A stretch of 64,000 nt of DNA, taken from positions 124,001 through 188,000 of the forward strand of contig NZ_FNUY01000005.1 in assembly GCF_900108245.1 (NCBI RefSeq), in the 5' to 3' direction. Both the position numbers and the translations under genes were made by a program. The notes below the pieces were generated by a model. That model was not told the DNA's origin, made no database searches, and saw nothing but the letters and a program-made list of their open reading frames with translations. This DNA comes from Allobosea lathyri. GTDB taxonomy: Bacteria; Pseudomonadota; Alphaproteobacteria; Rhizobiales; Beijerinckiaceae. Positions within the stretch are counted from its first letter, which is position 1; each line of letters begins with the position of its first letter. Of this stretch, positions 1-7,020 are shown in pieces.

Positions 1-964
1 CAAGGGCGGCGCCCGTTCGGCGGTGACGATCTATGAGCGCAGCGAAGCGCCGGCCGCCTATCCCAGCATCGTCTCGAGCGATGTCGACGGCGTTCCGCTC
101 GGCTGGGGCGCGCTGTCGGGCCTCGCCGCCGATCGCGCCGCGCCGGGACGGCTCTTCGCGGTCACCGACAACGCCTATTCGCCCTCGCGCATCCTCGACA
201 TCGACGCCACCCAGAAGCCGGCCCGGATCATCGGCGCCCTGACCGTGACCAAGGACGGCAAGCCTGCCTCCTATGATCTGGAGGCGATCGCCACGCGGAC
301 CACGGGCGGCTTCTGGCTCGCCTCGGAAGGCAATCCCGAGGACAAGGACAAGCCGAGCCGCAACATGCTTCTGCGGGCATCCGCGAAAGGCGAGATCGAG
401 GAGGAGATCCATCTCCCCGAGGAACTGGAAAAGCACGCGGTGCGCTTCGGTTTCGAGGGCGTCGCGGTCACCGGCGAGGGCGCCGACGAGACCGTGTGGC
501 TCGCCGTCCAGCGCGAGTGGAAGGACGACCCCAAGGGCAAGACCAAGCTCCTGAGCTACAAGCCCGCCACCAAGCAGTGGGGCGTGCTGCACTATCCGCT
601 GAGCACGCCTTCTAGCGGAGCCTGGATGGGACTGTCGGAGTTGGTCTTCCTGGGCAATGATCGCTTCGCCGTGATCGAGCGCGACAATCTGTTCGGCGCG
701 AAGGCGGTCAAGACGCTGGCGACCTTCTCGGTCAAGGGCCTGACGCCGGCCGCGATCGGTTCGGCTGCGATCCCGACCGTCGAGAAGACCCTGCTGCGCG
801 ATCTCACGCCCGATTTGATGAAGCTCGGAGGCTATGGGCTCGACAAGGTCGAAGGCATGGCGCTGGACAAGGCCGGCAACCTCTTCGTGGTCACCGACAA
901 TGACGGCGTCGACGATTCCTCCGGCGAGACGCAGTTTTTTGCACTCGGCAAGATCGCGAACTGA
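1..964 (+). CDS. Esterase-like activity of phytase family protein (5' truncated)
   Basis: The reading frame is open from the first bases of the window, so the true start lies upstream; the GTG at 23 is probably internal. About 320 C-terminal residues are seen. The pattern of WGALSGLA, a mid-protein region with YDLEAIA and FEGVAV, and a C-terminal KVEGMALD / VVTDNDG motif matches the esterase-like domain of phytase-like beta-propeller proteins (PF13449 type). These are usually secreted proteins of uncertain substrate; the signal peptide would be in the missing part. The stop at 962-964 faces the convergent metQ gene. Family assignment is from motif recognition, and the substrate is unknown. 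Confidence 0.75.
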   Translation, partial: KGGARSAVTIYERSEAPAAYPSIVSSDVDGVPLGWGALSGLAADRAAPGRLFAVTDNAYSPSRILDIDATQKPARIIGALTVTKDGKPASYDLEAIATRTTGGFWLASEGNPEDKDKPSRNMLLRASAKGEIEEEIHLPEELEKHAVRFGFEGVAVTGEGADETVWLAVQREWKDDPKGKTKLLSYKPATKQWGVLHYPLSTPSSGAWMGLSELVFLGNDRFAVIERDNLFGAKAVKTLATFSVKGLTPAAIGSAAIPTVEKTLLRDLTPDLMKLGGYGLDKVEGMALDKAGNLFVVTDNDGVDDSSGETQFFALGKIAN

Positions 965-989
965 CGGACCGTCCGGGAGCAGCTCCTCC

Positions 990-1069
990 GTCATGCTCGC
1001 CCTTGTGGCGAGCATCCACGAGTTGAACAGAGCGAAGACGTGGCTGGTCGGGACAAGCCCGACCATGAC
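990..1069. repeat. Two-hairpin intergenic repeat, copy 1
   Basis: Starts with GTCATG and ends with its complement CATGAC. Inside are two hairpins: ATGCTCGC/GCGAGCAT (993-1000 with 1008-1015) and GGTCGGG/CCCGACC (1046-1052 with 1058-1064). The same plan recurs at 15602-15671 and 47639-47742. It lies between convergent genes. Confidence 0.7.
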
Positions 1070-1104
1070 GAGATGGCCTGCCCGCGATAAACAGGCGGCA
1101 CATA

Positions 1105-1135
1105 TTAAAAACCCCGGACGCTTTCGCATCCGGGG
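1105..1135 (-). terminator. Rho-independent terminator of metNIQ
   Basis: Read on the minus strand this is a 10-bp G+C-rich stem (CCCCGGATGC, GAAA loop, GCGTCCGGGG, one G-T pair) followed at once by TTTTTAAT. It lies 42 bases past the metQ stop. A second small stem, CCTGACT/AGTCAGG, lies between it and the stop codon. Confidence 0.88.
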
Positions 1136-1176
1136 AGGTGCCTGACTGCGATTGAAGAGTCAGGTGAGGAGAAAGC

Positions 1177-1983
1177 TTACCAGCCGGCGAGCACCGAGCC
1201 CTTGAAGCGCTCGGCGACGAAGGCCTTGATCTCGGGCGTGTGGTAGGTGTCGACCAGCGTCTTGACCCAGGGCTTGTCCTTGTCGACGGCGCGAACCGCG
1301 ATGATGTTGACGTAAGGGCCCTTGGGGTCTTCGCGCAGGATCGCCGAGGTCGGCTCGATCTTGGCATCAACCGCATAGTTGGTGTTGATGGCGGCGGCGG
1401 CGACATCGGCCAGCGAACGCGGCGTCTGGGCTGCCTCGATCTCGATGACCTTCAGCTTCTTCGGGTTGCTGACGATGTCGGCCGGGCTCGGCTTGAAGCC
1501 GACGCCGTCCTTGAGCTTGATCACGCCCTTGTCCTGGAGCAGCAGCAGCGAGCGGCCGCCATTGGTCGGGTCGTTCTGGATCGCAATGGTCGCGCCATCG
1601 GGCACCTGCGCCCAATCCTTGTACTTGGCCGAGTAGATGCCGAGCGGGAAGTTTACGGTAAGCCCGGCGCTGACCAGCTTGAAGCCGCGATCCTTCACCT
1701 GATTGTCGAGATAGGGCTGGTTCTGGAAGGAATTGGCTTCCAGCTCGCCAGCGTCGAGCGCCTGATTGGGCACGACATAGTCGGAGAATTCGATGATCTT
1801 GAGGTCGATGCCCTGCTTGGCCAGCAGCGGCTTCACCTTCTCGAGGATCTCGGCATGGGGGCCGGGCGAGACGCCGATGCGGACGACCTGGGTGGTCTGC
1901 GCCAGAGCGGGGGCGGCGAGACCGAAAGCGAGAGCGGCTGTCGCGGCAAGCGCGGCGCGGCGGGTAAGCTTGGAGGGTGTCAT
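1177..1983 (-). CDS. metQ: Methionine ABC transporter substrate-binding protein MetQ
   Basis: A 268-residue periplasmic binding protein of the NlpA/MetQ family that captures methionine for the MetNI importer. The N-terminus carries a twin-arginine-like LTRRAALAA stretch and hydrophobic core, with a likely cleavage after APALA (residue 28). There is no lipobox, so it is probably soluble or tethered otherwise, unlike the lipoprotein MetQ of enterics. Family hallmarks include the ANSFQNQPYLDNQ segment and the PNDPTNGGRSL-like region (here IQNDPTNGGRSL). The start has AGGA seven bases upstream. It is the last gene of the unit, 48 bases after metI, and is followed by a strong terminator. Confidence 0.93.
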   Translation of the reverse strand: MTPSKLTRRAALAATAALAFGLAAPALAQTTQVVRIGVSPGPHAEILEKVKPLLAKQGIDLKIIEFSDYVVPNQALDAGELEANSFQNQPYLDNQVKDRGFKLVSAGLTVNFPLGIYSAKYKDWAQVPDGATIAIQNDPTNGGRSLLLLQDKGVIKLKDGVGFKPSPADIVSNPKKLKVIEIEAAQTPRSLADVAAAAINTNYAVDAKIEPTSAILREDPKGPYVNIIAVRAVDKDKPWVKTLVDTYHTPEIKAFVAERFKGSVLAGW

Positions 1984-2031
1984 GGCAGGTTCCTTGGAGT
2001 GTGAATGTTCTGGAGCGTGAAATGAAAGGGA

Positions 2032-2697
2032 TCAGGCGTGGCGCAGGCGCTTGTTCAGCCGGCGTGCCAGATGGTCCCCGATGCTCTGGACGGCCTGGAC
2101 GAGGACGATCAGCACGGCGACGACAGCGGCCATCACATCGGGCATGAAGCGCTGGTAGCCGTAGCGGATGCCGAGATCGCCCAACCCGCCGCCACCGACG
2201 GCGCCAACCATGGCCGAGAAGCCGATCAGGCTGACGATGGCGAGCGTGAGCCCCAGCGCGATTGCCGGCAGGGCCTCGGGCACCAGCACCTTGCGCACGA
2301 TCTGAAGCGGCGTCGCGCCCATGGAGCGGGCGGCCTCGACCAGACCTTGGTCGACCTCGCGGATCGCGCCTTCGATCAGCCTTGCGATGAAAGGCGTGGC
2401 CGCGACCGTCAGCGGCACGATCGCCGCATTGGTGCCGATCGAGGTTCCCGCGAGCAGCCTTGTGAAGGGGATGATCGCCACCACCAGGATGATGAAGGGC
2501 GTCGAGCGCGTGGCGTTGACCAGCGTGCCGAGCACCGCATTGACGACCGGGGCTGCAAACAATTCGCCGCGCTTGCTGGTCGCGAGGAAAACGCCGAGCG
2601 GCAGGCCCAGAAGCGTGCCGATACCGGCAGCGACCGCCACCATCAGCAAGGTGTCGGCCGTGGCGAGAGCGATCAGACGCAGGATTTCAGGAGACAT
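2032..2697 (-). CDS. metI: Methionine ABC transporter permease MetI
   Basis: A 221-residue inner-membrane permease of the BPD_transp_1 (MetI-like) family with about five membrane segments. The coupling loop is visible as EAARSMGAT (EAA at 121-123), followed by the conserved G and the PEALP segment that docks to the MetN ATPase. The start codon lies inside the end of metN (11-base overlap) with a strong GGAGG eight bases before it, so the two are translationally linked. Length is normal for the family. Confidence 0.95.
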   Translation of the reverse strand: MSPEILRLIALATADTLLMVAVAAGIGTLLGLPLGVFLATSKRGELFAAPVVNAVLGTLVNATRSTPFIILVVAIIPFTRLLAGTSIGTNAAIVPLTVAATPFIARLIEGAIREVDQGLVEAARSMGATPLQIVRKVLVPEALPAIALGLTLAIVSLIGFSAMVGAVGGGGLGDLGIRYGYQRFMPDVMAAVVAVLIVLVQAVQSIGDHLARRLNKRLRHA

Positions 2698-3796
2698 AGC
2701 CGATCACCTCCGCCTTGAGTTCGAGAGTTTTGAGCGCGCCCAGCACGGCAGCGAGTTCGGGCTCCTGCGTCGGCACAGAGACGAGCAGGCTGCCGAAGGG
2801 CCTGCCGGCGATGGCGTCGATGCGCCCCGCCAGGATGTTGACGTCGACACCGATCGTCGAGCTCAACCGGCTGATGACCGGAGCCGTCGCGTTCTCGCCG
2901 GTGAAGGTGATGCGCAGCACCGTTTCGTCGCCGGGGCGGGCTTGTGTCCGGATACGGTCGGCGAGATAGGCCGGCAGCTCGACGCCGGTGACAGCCTCGA
3001 CGAAGCGTGCCGTGGTCGGATGCTGCGGACGGGTCAGCACCGAGAAGACATCGCCCTCCTCGACGATGCGGCCGTCCTCGATCACCGCGACGCGGTCGCA
3101 GATTTCCTTGATCACGGGAATCTCATGGGTGATCAGCAGGATGGTGATGCCGAGCTCGCGATTGACCTTGCGCAGCAGGGCCAGGATCGACTGCGTCGTT
3201 TCCGGGTCGAGCGCCGAGGTCGCCTCGTCGCAGAGCAGCACCTTCGGCTCGGTCGCCAGCGCACGCGCGATGCCGACACGCTGCTTCTGCCCGCCGGAAA
3301 GCTCGGCCGGATAGCGCTCGCGCTTGTCGGCAAGACCGACCAGTTCGAGCAGGCGCGTGACCTGGCTTTCGATCTCGGCCTTGGGCGCGCCCGCGATTTC
3401 GAGCGGCAGCGCGACATTGTCGAAGACCGTGCGCGAGGACAGCAGGTTGAAGTGCTGGAAGATCATGCCGGTCTGGCGGCGCCTTGCGCGCCAGCCGGCT
3501 TCGGTGAGGCCCGTAACATCCTCGCCCTCGATCAGGATGCGGCCCGCAGTGGCGCGCTCCAGCCCGTTGACGAGGCGGATCAGCGTCGACTTTCCGGCGC
3601 CGGAACGCCCGATGACACCGACGATCGCGCCCTTGGGCACAGTGAGATCGATGCCGGAGAGCGCCGTCACCGCATTCTGGCCGCGACGACCCGGATAGCT
3701 CTTGCCGACCTGCTCGAAGCGGATGATCGGATCGGCAACCGGAATGGGTTGGGCTCCGACGCCAAAGGCGTCGGCTTTCAAAGGGGCGTTCATCAT
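2687..3796 (-). CDS. metN: Methionine ABC transporter ATP-binding protein MetN
   Basis: A 369-residue ATPase that drives methionine import with MetI. Walker A GRSGAGKST lies at 63-71, the LSGGQ signature at 166-170 and Walker B VLLCDE at 186-191. The last ~80 residues form the C-terminal NIL regulatory domain, which in MetN of other bacteria binds methionine and inhibits transport. Two ATGs are adjacent (3796 and 3793). TGAGG, which includes the stop codon of the upstream small ORF, gives a good Shine-Dalgarno for the second. A longer frame with a TTG at 3832 is unlikely. Stop-and-restart coupling to the preceding ORF is likely. Confidence 0.93.
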   Translation of the reverse strand: MMNAPLKADAFGVGAQPIPVADPIIRFEQVGKSYPGRRGQNAVTALSGIDLTVPKGAIVGVIGRSGAGKSTLIRLVNGLERATAGRILIEGEDVTGLTEAGWRARRRQTGMIFQHFNLLSSRTVFDNVALPLEIAGAPKAEIESQVTRLLELVGLADKRERYPAELSGGQKQRVGIARALATEPKVLLCDEATSALDPETTQSILALLRKVNRELGITILLITHEIPVIKEICDRVAVIEDGRIVEEGDVFSVLTRPQHPTTARFVEAVTGVELPAYLADRIRTQARPGDETVLRITFTGENATAPVISRLSSTIGVDVNILAGRIDAIAGRPFGSLLVSVPTQEPELAAVLGALKTLELKAEVIGYVS

Positions 3797-3800
3797 GGCC

Positions 3801-4025
3801 TCAGAAATGCGTGTGGCAGGACCAATGGGCAATACCCAACTGCTCGAGCGTCACGTCTTGAATGGATTTGCGGCGCGCCTCATCTACCTCGCGATCATCC
3901 AAATCGCCATCCGCATAAGCATCCACCGAACCGGGCTCGGCGGGCGCTGCCTGCGCGAACCAGTTCGCGAGGCGCTGCCACAGAGGCGTCAGGAGGCTCA
4001 CGGCGACCACCGTCACGCCGCCCAT
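3801..4025 (-). CDS. Small unknown protein upstream of metN
   Basis: A 74-residue ORF that I do not recognise. It has a hydrophobic start (VTVVAVSLLTPLW), an acidic middle (DAYADGDLDDREVDEARR) and the C-terminal stretch LEQLGIAHW. It overlaps the upstream small ORF by 13 bases in another frame and has no Shine-Dalgarno of its own, so expression would rely on coupling. Its TGA stop is part of the TGAGG that serves metN, four bases before the first metN ATG. That tight packing argues it is translated rather than chance, but similarity evidence is not available here. Confidence 0.5.
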   Translation of the reverse strand: MGGVTVVAVSLLTPLWQRLANWFAQAAPAEPGSVDAYADGDLDDREVDEARRKSIQDVTLEQLGIAHWSCHTHF

Positions 4026-4261
4026 CGTGTCGCGCTGTGGCGACGGGGGGCGGCAAGCTGGCGGGCGGCAAGCTCGGCAGCGCTCGGCGTGGCGAAGCGA
4101 TGGCCTTCAAGCGCCCGGAAGGCCGATGACGCCGAGATGAAGGTGAAATAGCGCTCGTCATCGCGACGGTTGACGAGGCCGGCCTGGGTTTCGCCGATTT
4201 CGATGATGTAAGCCTGCTGGCTCTGGCTGTGCTGGATCGGGTTGTGCTGGATCTTGGACAT
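4013..4261 (-). CDS. Small conserved-looking protein, first small ORF of the met unit
   Basis: An 82-residue ORF beginning MSKIQHNPIQHSQSQQ and containing AYIIEIGETQAGLV, FRALEGHRF and PSAAELAARQL. It looks like a small soluble protein with a folded middle, of no function I know. A clear GGAGG lies seven bases before the ATG. It is on the same strand as metN, after the Cys-rich leader ORF, and overlaps the next small ORF by 13 bases. Its ribosome site is overlapped by a potential long-range stem (see 4272-4350). It is more convincing than its neighbour because of the ribosome site. Confidence 0.6.
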   Translation of the reverse strand: MSKIQHNPIQHSQSQQAYIIEIGETQAGLVNRRDDERYFTFISASSAFRALEGHRFATPSAAELAARQLAAPRRHSATRWAA

Positions 4262-4271
4262 GGCTCTGCCT

Positions 4272-4350
4272 CCGGCCGCTGGGCGGCGTGCTTGGACGTC
4301 TGATGGGGTCTTGCTGATGGGACTGATGGCGGCCGGGCGCTCGCACGGCC
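4272..4350 (-). promoter_or_regulatory. Alternative stems that could mask the small-ORF ribosome site
   Basis: On the minus strand CCGGCCGC (4336-4329) is the exact complement of GCGGCCGG (4279-4272), and the latter runs into the GGAGG of the 4261 start. The same CCGGCC element can instead pair with an upstream GGCCG (4350-4346), just past the leader stop. The two pairings exclude each other, an arrangement expected of a leader-peptide switch. This is inference from base pairing only. Confidence 0.4.
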
Positions 4351-4363
4351 TTTCGGAACAGGT

Positions 4364-4432
4364 TCAGCGTCGACAACAGCAGGCGTCGCGACAGATGCGC
4401 GGCTGAGGCTGGCTAGGGATCGTGTGGGTCAT
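4364..4432 (-). CDS. Cys-rich 22-codon leader peptide upstream of metNIQ
   Basis: The ORF encodes MTHTIPSQPQPRICRDACCCRR. It has a strong GAGGAG six bases before the ATG, better than many real genes here. Four of 22 codons are Cys, including three in a row (TGC TGT TGT) two codons before the final arginine and stop. Runs of the regulated amino acid near the end of a tiny ORF are the hallmark of attenuation leaders. Here the sensed species would be Cys-tRNA, which fits a sulfur amino-acid transporter downstream. A small hairpin (CCACGAC/GTCGTGG, 4456-4472) precedes the ribosome site. The peptide itself probably has no other role. Not verified by conservation. Confidence 0.55.
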   Translation of the reverse strand: MTHTIPSQPQPRICRDACCCRR

Positions 4433-4744
4433 GCCCGTCTCCTCGAATATGGAGCCCACGACCTCGTCGTGGCGCTTTAGCGTTTGGTGACGCGGCGCAA
4501 GCTGCTCGCTCAAATCTCCGCGGCCATCTGGCTTGGACCCGATGACGACGATCAATCTGATGCAATCCGTCCTCTTTGTCAATCTGATCGTTCTTTTAAA
4601 GAAACATGGACTGAGAGAAGAAATTTTTTCCCCGATACCGCCAGACAGCAGAACCGTCCCCGTCCGTGCTTCAACCTCAGCTCGGGAAAGGCTGCGACAG
4701 TCGGCGTCTTGACGCAGAGGACGCGGCAGGGCCTTCTGCCGCCC
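4433..4744. promoter_or_regulatory. Divergent control region between met leader and copper genes
   Basis: Locally lower in GC (the AT-rich run lies at about 4560-4630). It holds a hairpin with a 7-bp stem (4456-4472), a direct repeat CAATCTGAT (at 4553 and 4581) and, on the minus strand, a perfect TTGACA (4582-4577) that could serve the met unit, although the -10 at the right spacing (TCAGAT or CAGATT) is weak. No longer protein-coding gene is convincing here; an open frame running upstream of 4745 lacks any coding signal I trust. Confidence 0.4.
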
Positions 4745-5128
4745 ATGTCGGCACGTGCCACAGCTTTCACAAGATTGCGCCGCTCCGTGCTCGGGGCGTG
4801 GCTTGCCGTCGCCTATGCGCTGGCGGTCCTTGCCACAGGGCTTGCAACGGTCCCCGCTCTCGCCGCCCATCCTGCTCTGCAGGGCATCACGTTGTGCTCG
4901 GGCAGCGCCGTTCCCGGCGATGAGACGCCGGCGCCGCTTAGCGAACAGACCCATTGCATGGGCTGCCCGCTCAATCCGATTCTGCTCGTGCCAACCGCAC
5001 CGCAGTTTCCGACGATCGCCCAAACGGTTGCGCCAGTCGCCCTGTCGCTGCCGCTGCAGCACGGGCTGCCGCGCGGCGCGACGCCGGGCCTGCCGCGATC
5101 GCGCGCGCCGCCAGCCGGCCTCGCCTGA
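4745..5128 (+). CDS. DUF2946 family protein, possibly copper-linked
   Basis: About 127 residues from the ATG at 4745. The first ~42 form a signal peptide or membrane anchor (basic RLRR, then a hydrophobic core to ALA). The metal-like motif H70-C71-x2-C74 (THCMGCP) is typical of DUF2946. The C-terminal part is proline-rich (LPRGATPGLPRSRAPPAGLA). The next gene is a PCu(A)C copper chaperone, so a periplasmic copper role is likely. The layout also resembles the CutF-type copper regulators of Rhodobacter (signal peptide, Cys motif, Pro-rich tail before a copper gene); that is my inference. No clear ribosome site was found, so the start is uncertain. Confidence 0.65.
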   Translation: MSARATAFTRLRRSVLGAWLAVAYALAVLATGLATVPALAAHPALQGITLCSGSAVPGDETPAPLSEQTHCMGCPLNPILLVPTAPQFPTIAQTVAPVALSLPLQHGLPRGATPGLPRSRAPPAGLA

Positions 5129-5188
5129 GCCCTACACGCCATTCATTGGATACCGCCGCGATCTCGCAGAGACGGCGCTCCGAATTCA

Positions 5189-5206
5189 GGCCGCCGCCGC
5201 GCGGCC
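5189..5206 (+). promoter_or_regulatory. Stem-loop between DUF2946 and copper chaperone genes
   Basis: GGCCGC, six-base loop CGCCGC, GCGGCC: a perfect 6-bp all-G/C stem located 25 bases before the chaperone start codon. No T-run follows, so it is more likely a translation-control or RNA-stability element than a terminator. Confidence 0.45.
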
Positions 5207-5230
5207 ATGATCTGCGATCAGGATTTCCCC

Positions 5231-5716
5231 ATGAACACGTCCAGCCTGTACCTGACGGCCCTAGCCCTGACTTTAACCAACGCCGCCGCTTTTGCCCATG
5301 ACTACAAGGCCGGCCCGCTCAAGATCGTCCATCCCTGGTCGCGCGCCACGCCGGCGGGTGCGAAGGTCGGCGGTGGCTATCTCGGCATCGAAAACACCGG
5401 CACGACGCCCGACCGGCTGGTCTCGGTCTCGGTTCCCTTCGCCGCGCGTACCGAAATGCACGAAATGGCGACGACCAATGGCGTGATGACGATGCGCCCG
5501 CTCGAACAGGGCGTCGATGTCCCCGCCGGGGGCAAGGTCGAGTTCAAGCCCGGCGGCTACCACATCATGTTCATGGAGCTGAAGCAGCCCCTGAAGCAGG
5601 GTGAAGCGGTCAAGGGCACGCTGACCTTCGAGAAGGCCGGGACCGTCGAGGTTGAATTCAAGGTGGATGCCGTCGGCGCCAAGGGCGGCGAGCCGAGTGC
5701 ACATACGGGTCATTGA
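5231..5716 (+). CDS. Periplasmic copper chaperone PCu(A)C
   Basis: A 161-residue secreted protein of the PCuAC family, which delivers Cu(I) to the CuA centre of cytochrome c oxidase. The signal peptide is residues 1-22 (NAAAFA then HDY). Copper ligands expected from the family are visible: MHEM at 76-79, M86 and M88, and H111-I-M113. The ATG at 5231 is chosen because AGGA sits seven bases before it; an in-frame ATG at 5207 lacks a site and adds a non-signal tail. The C-terminus ends with a further His pair (HTGH) that may also bind metal. It follows the DUF2946 gene, probably as one transcript. Confidence 0.9.
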   Translation: MNTSSLYLTALALTLTNAAAFAHDYKAGPLKIVHPWSRATPAGAKVGGGYLGIENTGTTPDRLVSVSVPFAARTEMHEMATTNGVMTMRPLEQGVDVPAGGKVEFKPGGYHIMFMELKQPLKQGEAVKGTLTFEKAGTVEVEFKVDAVGAKGGEPSAHTGH

Positions 5717-5737
5717 GGGCCGGCGCGACCGTGAAAG

Positions 5738-5920
5738 GGAAAGCGCGGGGAACCCCTCTCCTGTAAGGAGAGGGGCAGGGGGTGAGGTGTAGGCCCCTCG
5801 ACAAGTCGAGCATCAATTCCACGGGCGCCGCGGTGAGCTCCCAGCCGGGGCGTCCAACGGCCGACCCCTCACCCTGCCCTCTCCCTCCGGGAGAGGGTTC
5901 CCCGCGCCTTTCCGGCTAAC
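5738..5920. repeat. Long intergenic inverted repeat, CCCTCTCC type
   Basis: Outer arms (GGGAAAGCGCGGGGAACC on the left; GGTTCCCCGCGCCTTTCC on the right) are nearly perfect complements. Inside, CCTCTCC...GGAGAGG and GGGTGAGG/CCTCACCC pair again. It fills the gap between convergent genes. A related but distinct element is at 44815-44984. Confidence 0.7.
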
Positions 5921-5931
5921 GGCCTCAGCCT

Positions 5932-6861
5932 TTAAACCCTGGCGCGCGGATCGTGCTTGGCCAGGCGCGCCAGCAGGTAGTCGACCTCGGTCTTCCCCTT
6001 GGCGCTCAGTGCCGCGCCCGGCTTGCGCTGGGCATCACTGGCAAGGATGCCGCGCTTCATCAGCGTATACTTGCGCACGGCCAGGCCGACGCCCTGCTGC
6101 TGCTCATAGCGTAGCAGCGGCAGATGCGCGTCGAAGATGTCGTGAGCCGCATCGCGCTGCCCGGCTTTCTGGAAGCGGACCACGTCGATGAGCAATTCCG
6201 GAAAGGCGTAGCCGGTATTGGCGCCGTCGGCGCCGCGCTCCATCTCGAAATCGAGGAAGAGGCCGCCATTGCCGGTGACGATCGAGATCTTACGCAGGCT
6301 GCCTTCGGCCTCGAACTTGCGCAGCGTCGAAATCTTCTCCAGCCCCGGCCAGTCTTCATGCTTCAGCATCACGCAGGAGGGGTTGTCCATGACGATGCGG
6401 CGGATCACCGCCGGCGTCATCACCACCGACAGCGTCAGAGGGTAATCCTGGATGACGAAGGGGATGTCGGTCCCGATCGCCTCGACGGCCTGCGCGTAAT
6501 AGCCGGTGATCTGGTCGTCGGTGCGCAGGGACGATGGCGGTGCGATCATCACGCCGGCCGCGCCCAGATCCATGACCTGCCGCGCCAGCGAGCGCATCGC
6601 CGCAAAGCCGGGCGCGGAGACGCCGACGATGATAGGCTTGCCCGGCATCCTGGCGGCGGCGCGCTTGACGATGCCGACCGATTCCTCCGGTTCGAGCTTG
6701 GGCGCCTCGCCCATGATGCCGAGCACGGTGATGCCGTCGGCACCGATGCCCTGATAGAAATCGAAGAGGCGGTCGGTCGAAGTCCAGTCGATGCTGCCAT
6801 CGGCGTTGAAGGGCGTCGGCGCAATCGGGAAGACGCCACCGGCGTCGGGGGTAAGGTTCAT
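5932..6861 (-). CDS. Dihydrodipicolinate synthase family lyase
   Basis: A 309-residue (beta/alpha)8 aldolase/dehydratase of the DHDPS/N-acetylneuraminate lyase family. The Schiff-base lysine is K167 (VMLKHED) and the proton-relay tyrosine Y140 (QDYPLT). The substrate loop, GIMGEAP, differs from the GTTGE of true DapA, so a role in lysine synthesis is unlikely. Relatives act on 2-keto-3-deoxy sugar acids or other 2-oxo acids. The same-strand neighbour is an FAH-family hydrolase, suggesting a shared catabolic route for a sugar acid or aromatic fragment, although a 110-base repeat lies between them. The exact substrate is unknown. Confidence 0.85.
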   Translation of the reverse strand: MNLTPDAGGVFPIAPTPFNADGSIDWTSTDRLFDFYQGIGADGITVLGIMGEAPKLEPEESVGIVKRAAARMPGKPIIVGVSAPGFAAMRSLARQVMDLGAAGVMIAPPSSLRTDDQITGYYAQAVEAIGTDIPFVIQDYPLTLSVVMTPAVIRRIVMDNPSCVMLKHEDWPGLEKISTLRKFEAEGSLRKISIVTGNGGLFLDFEMERGADGANTGYAFPELLIDVVRFQKAGQRDAAHDIFDAHLPLLRYEQQQGVGLAVRKYTLMKRGILASDAQRKPGAALSAKGKTEVDYLLARLAKHDPRARV

Positions 6862-6901
6862 AAGGTTATCCTTCCGAATTCAGCTCGAAGCTTTTCATCC
6901 T

Positions 6902-7011
6902 CAGCCCTCATCCTGAGGAGCCGCGCAGCGGCGTCTCGAAGGATGCTTCCAGCGCCCACTGGAACCATCCTTCGAGACGCGGGCGTTGCCCGCTCCTCAG
7001 GATGAGGGCTG
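6902..7011. repeat. Rhizobiales-type inverted repeat (CCTCATCCTGAGGAGC), copy 1
   Basis: A perfect 20-bp inverted repeat (6902-6921 with 6992-7011) encloses a second pair, GCGTCTCGAAGGATG and CATCCTTCGAGACGC. The whole can fold into one long hairpin. The same element recurs at 11217-11340. I know it as a frequent intergenic element in this bacterial order. Confidence 0.8.
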
Positions 7012-7020
7012 CGGGAGCGG

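Noticed and set aside
2321..4129. 602-codon plus-strand ORF opposite metN and metI
   Set aside because: Shadow of the high-GC third-position pattern of the real minus-strand genes; composition is Arg/Asp/Gly-rich nonsense without domains.
4262..4580. Possible SAM or SAM-II riboswitch upstream of metN
   Set aside because: I looked for the conserved core and pseudoknot of known SAM riboswitches and could not fit them; the leader-peptide model explains the region better.
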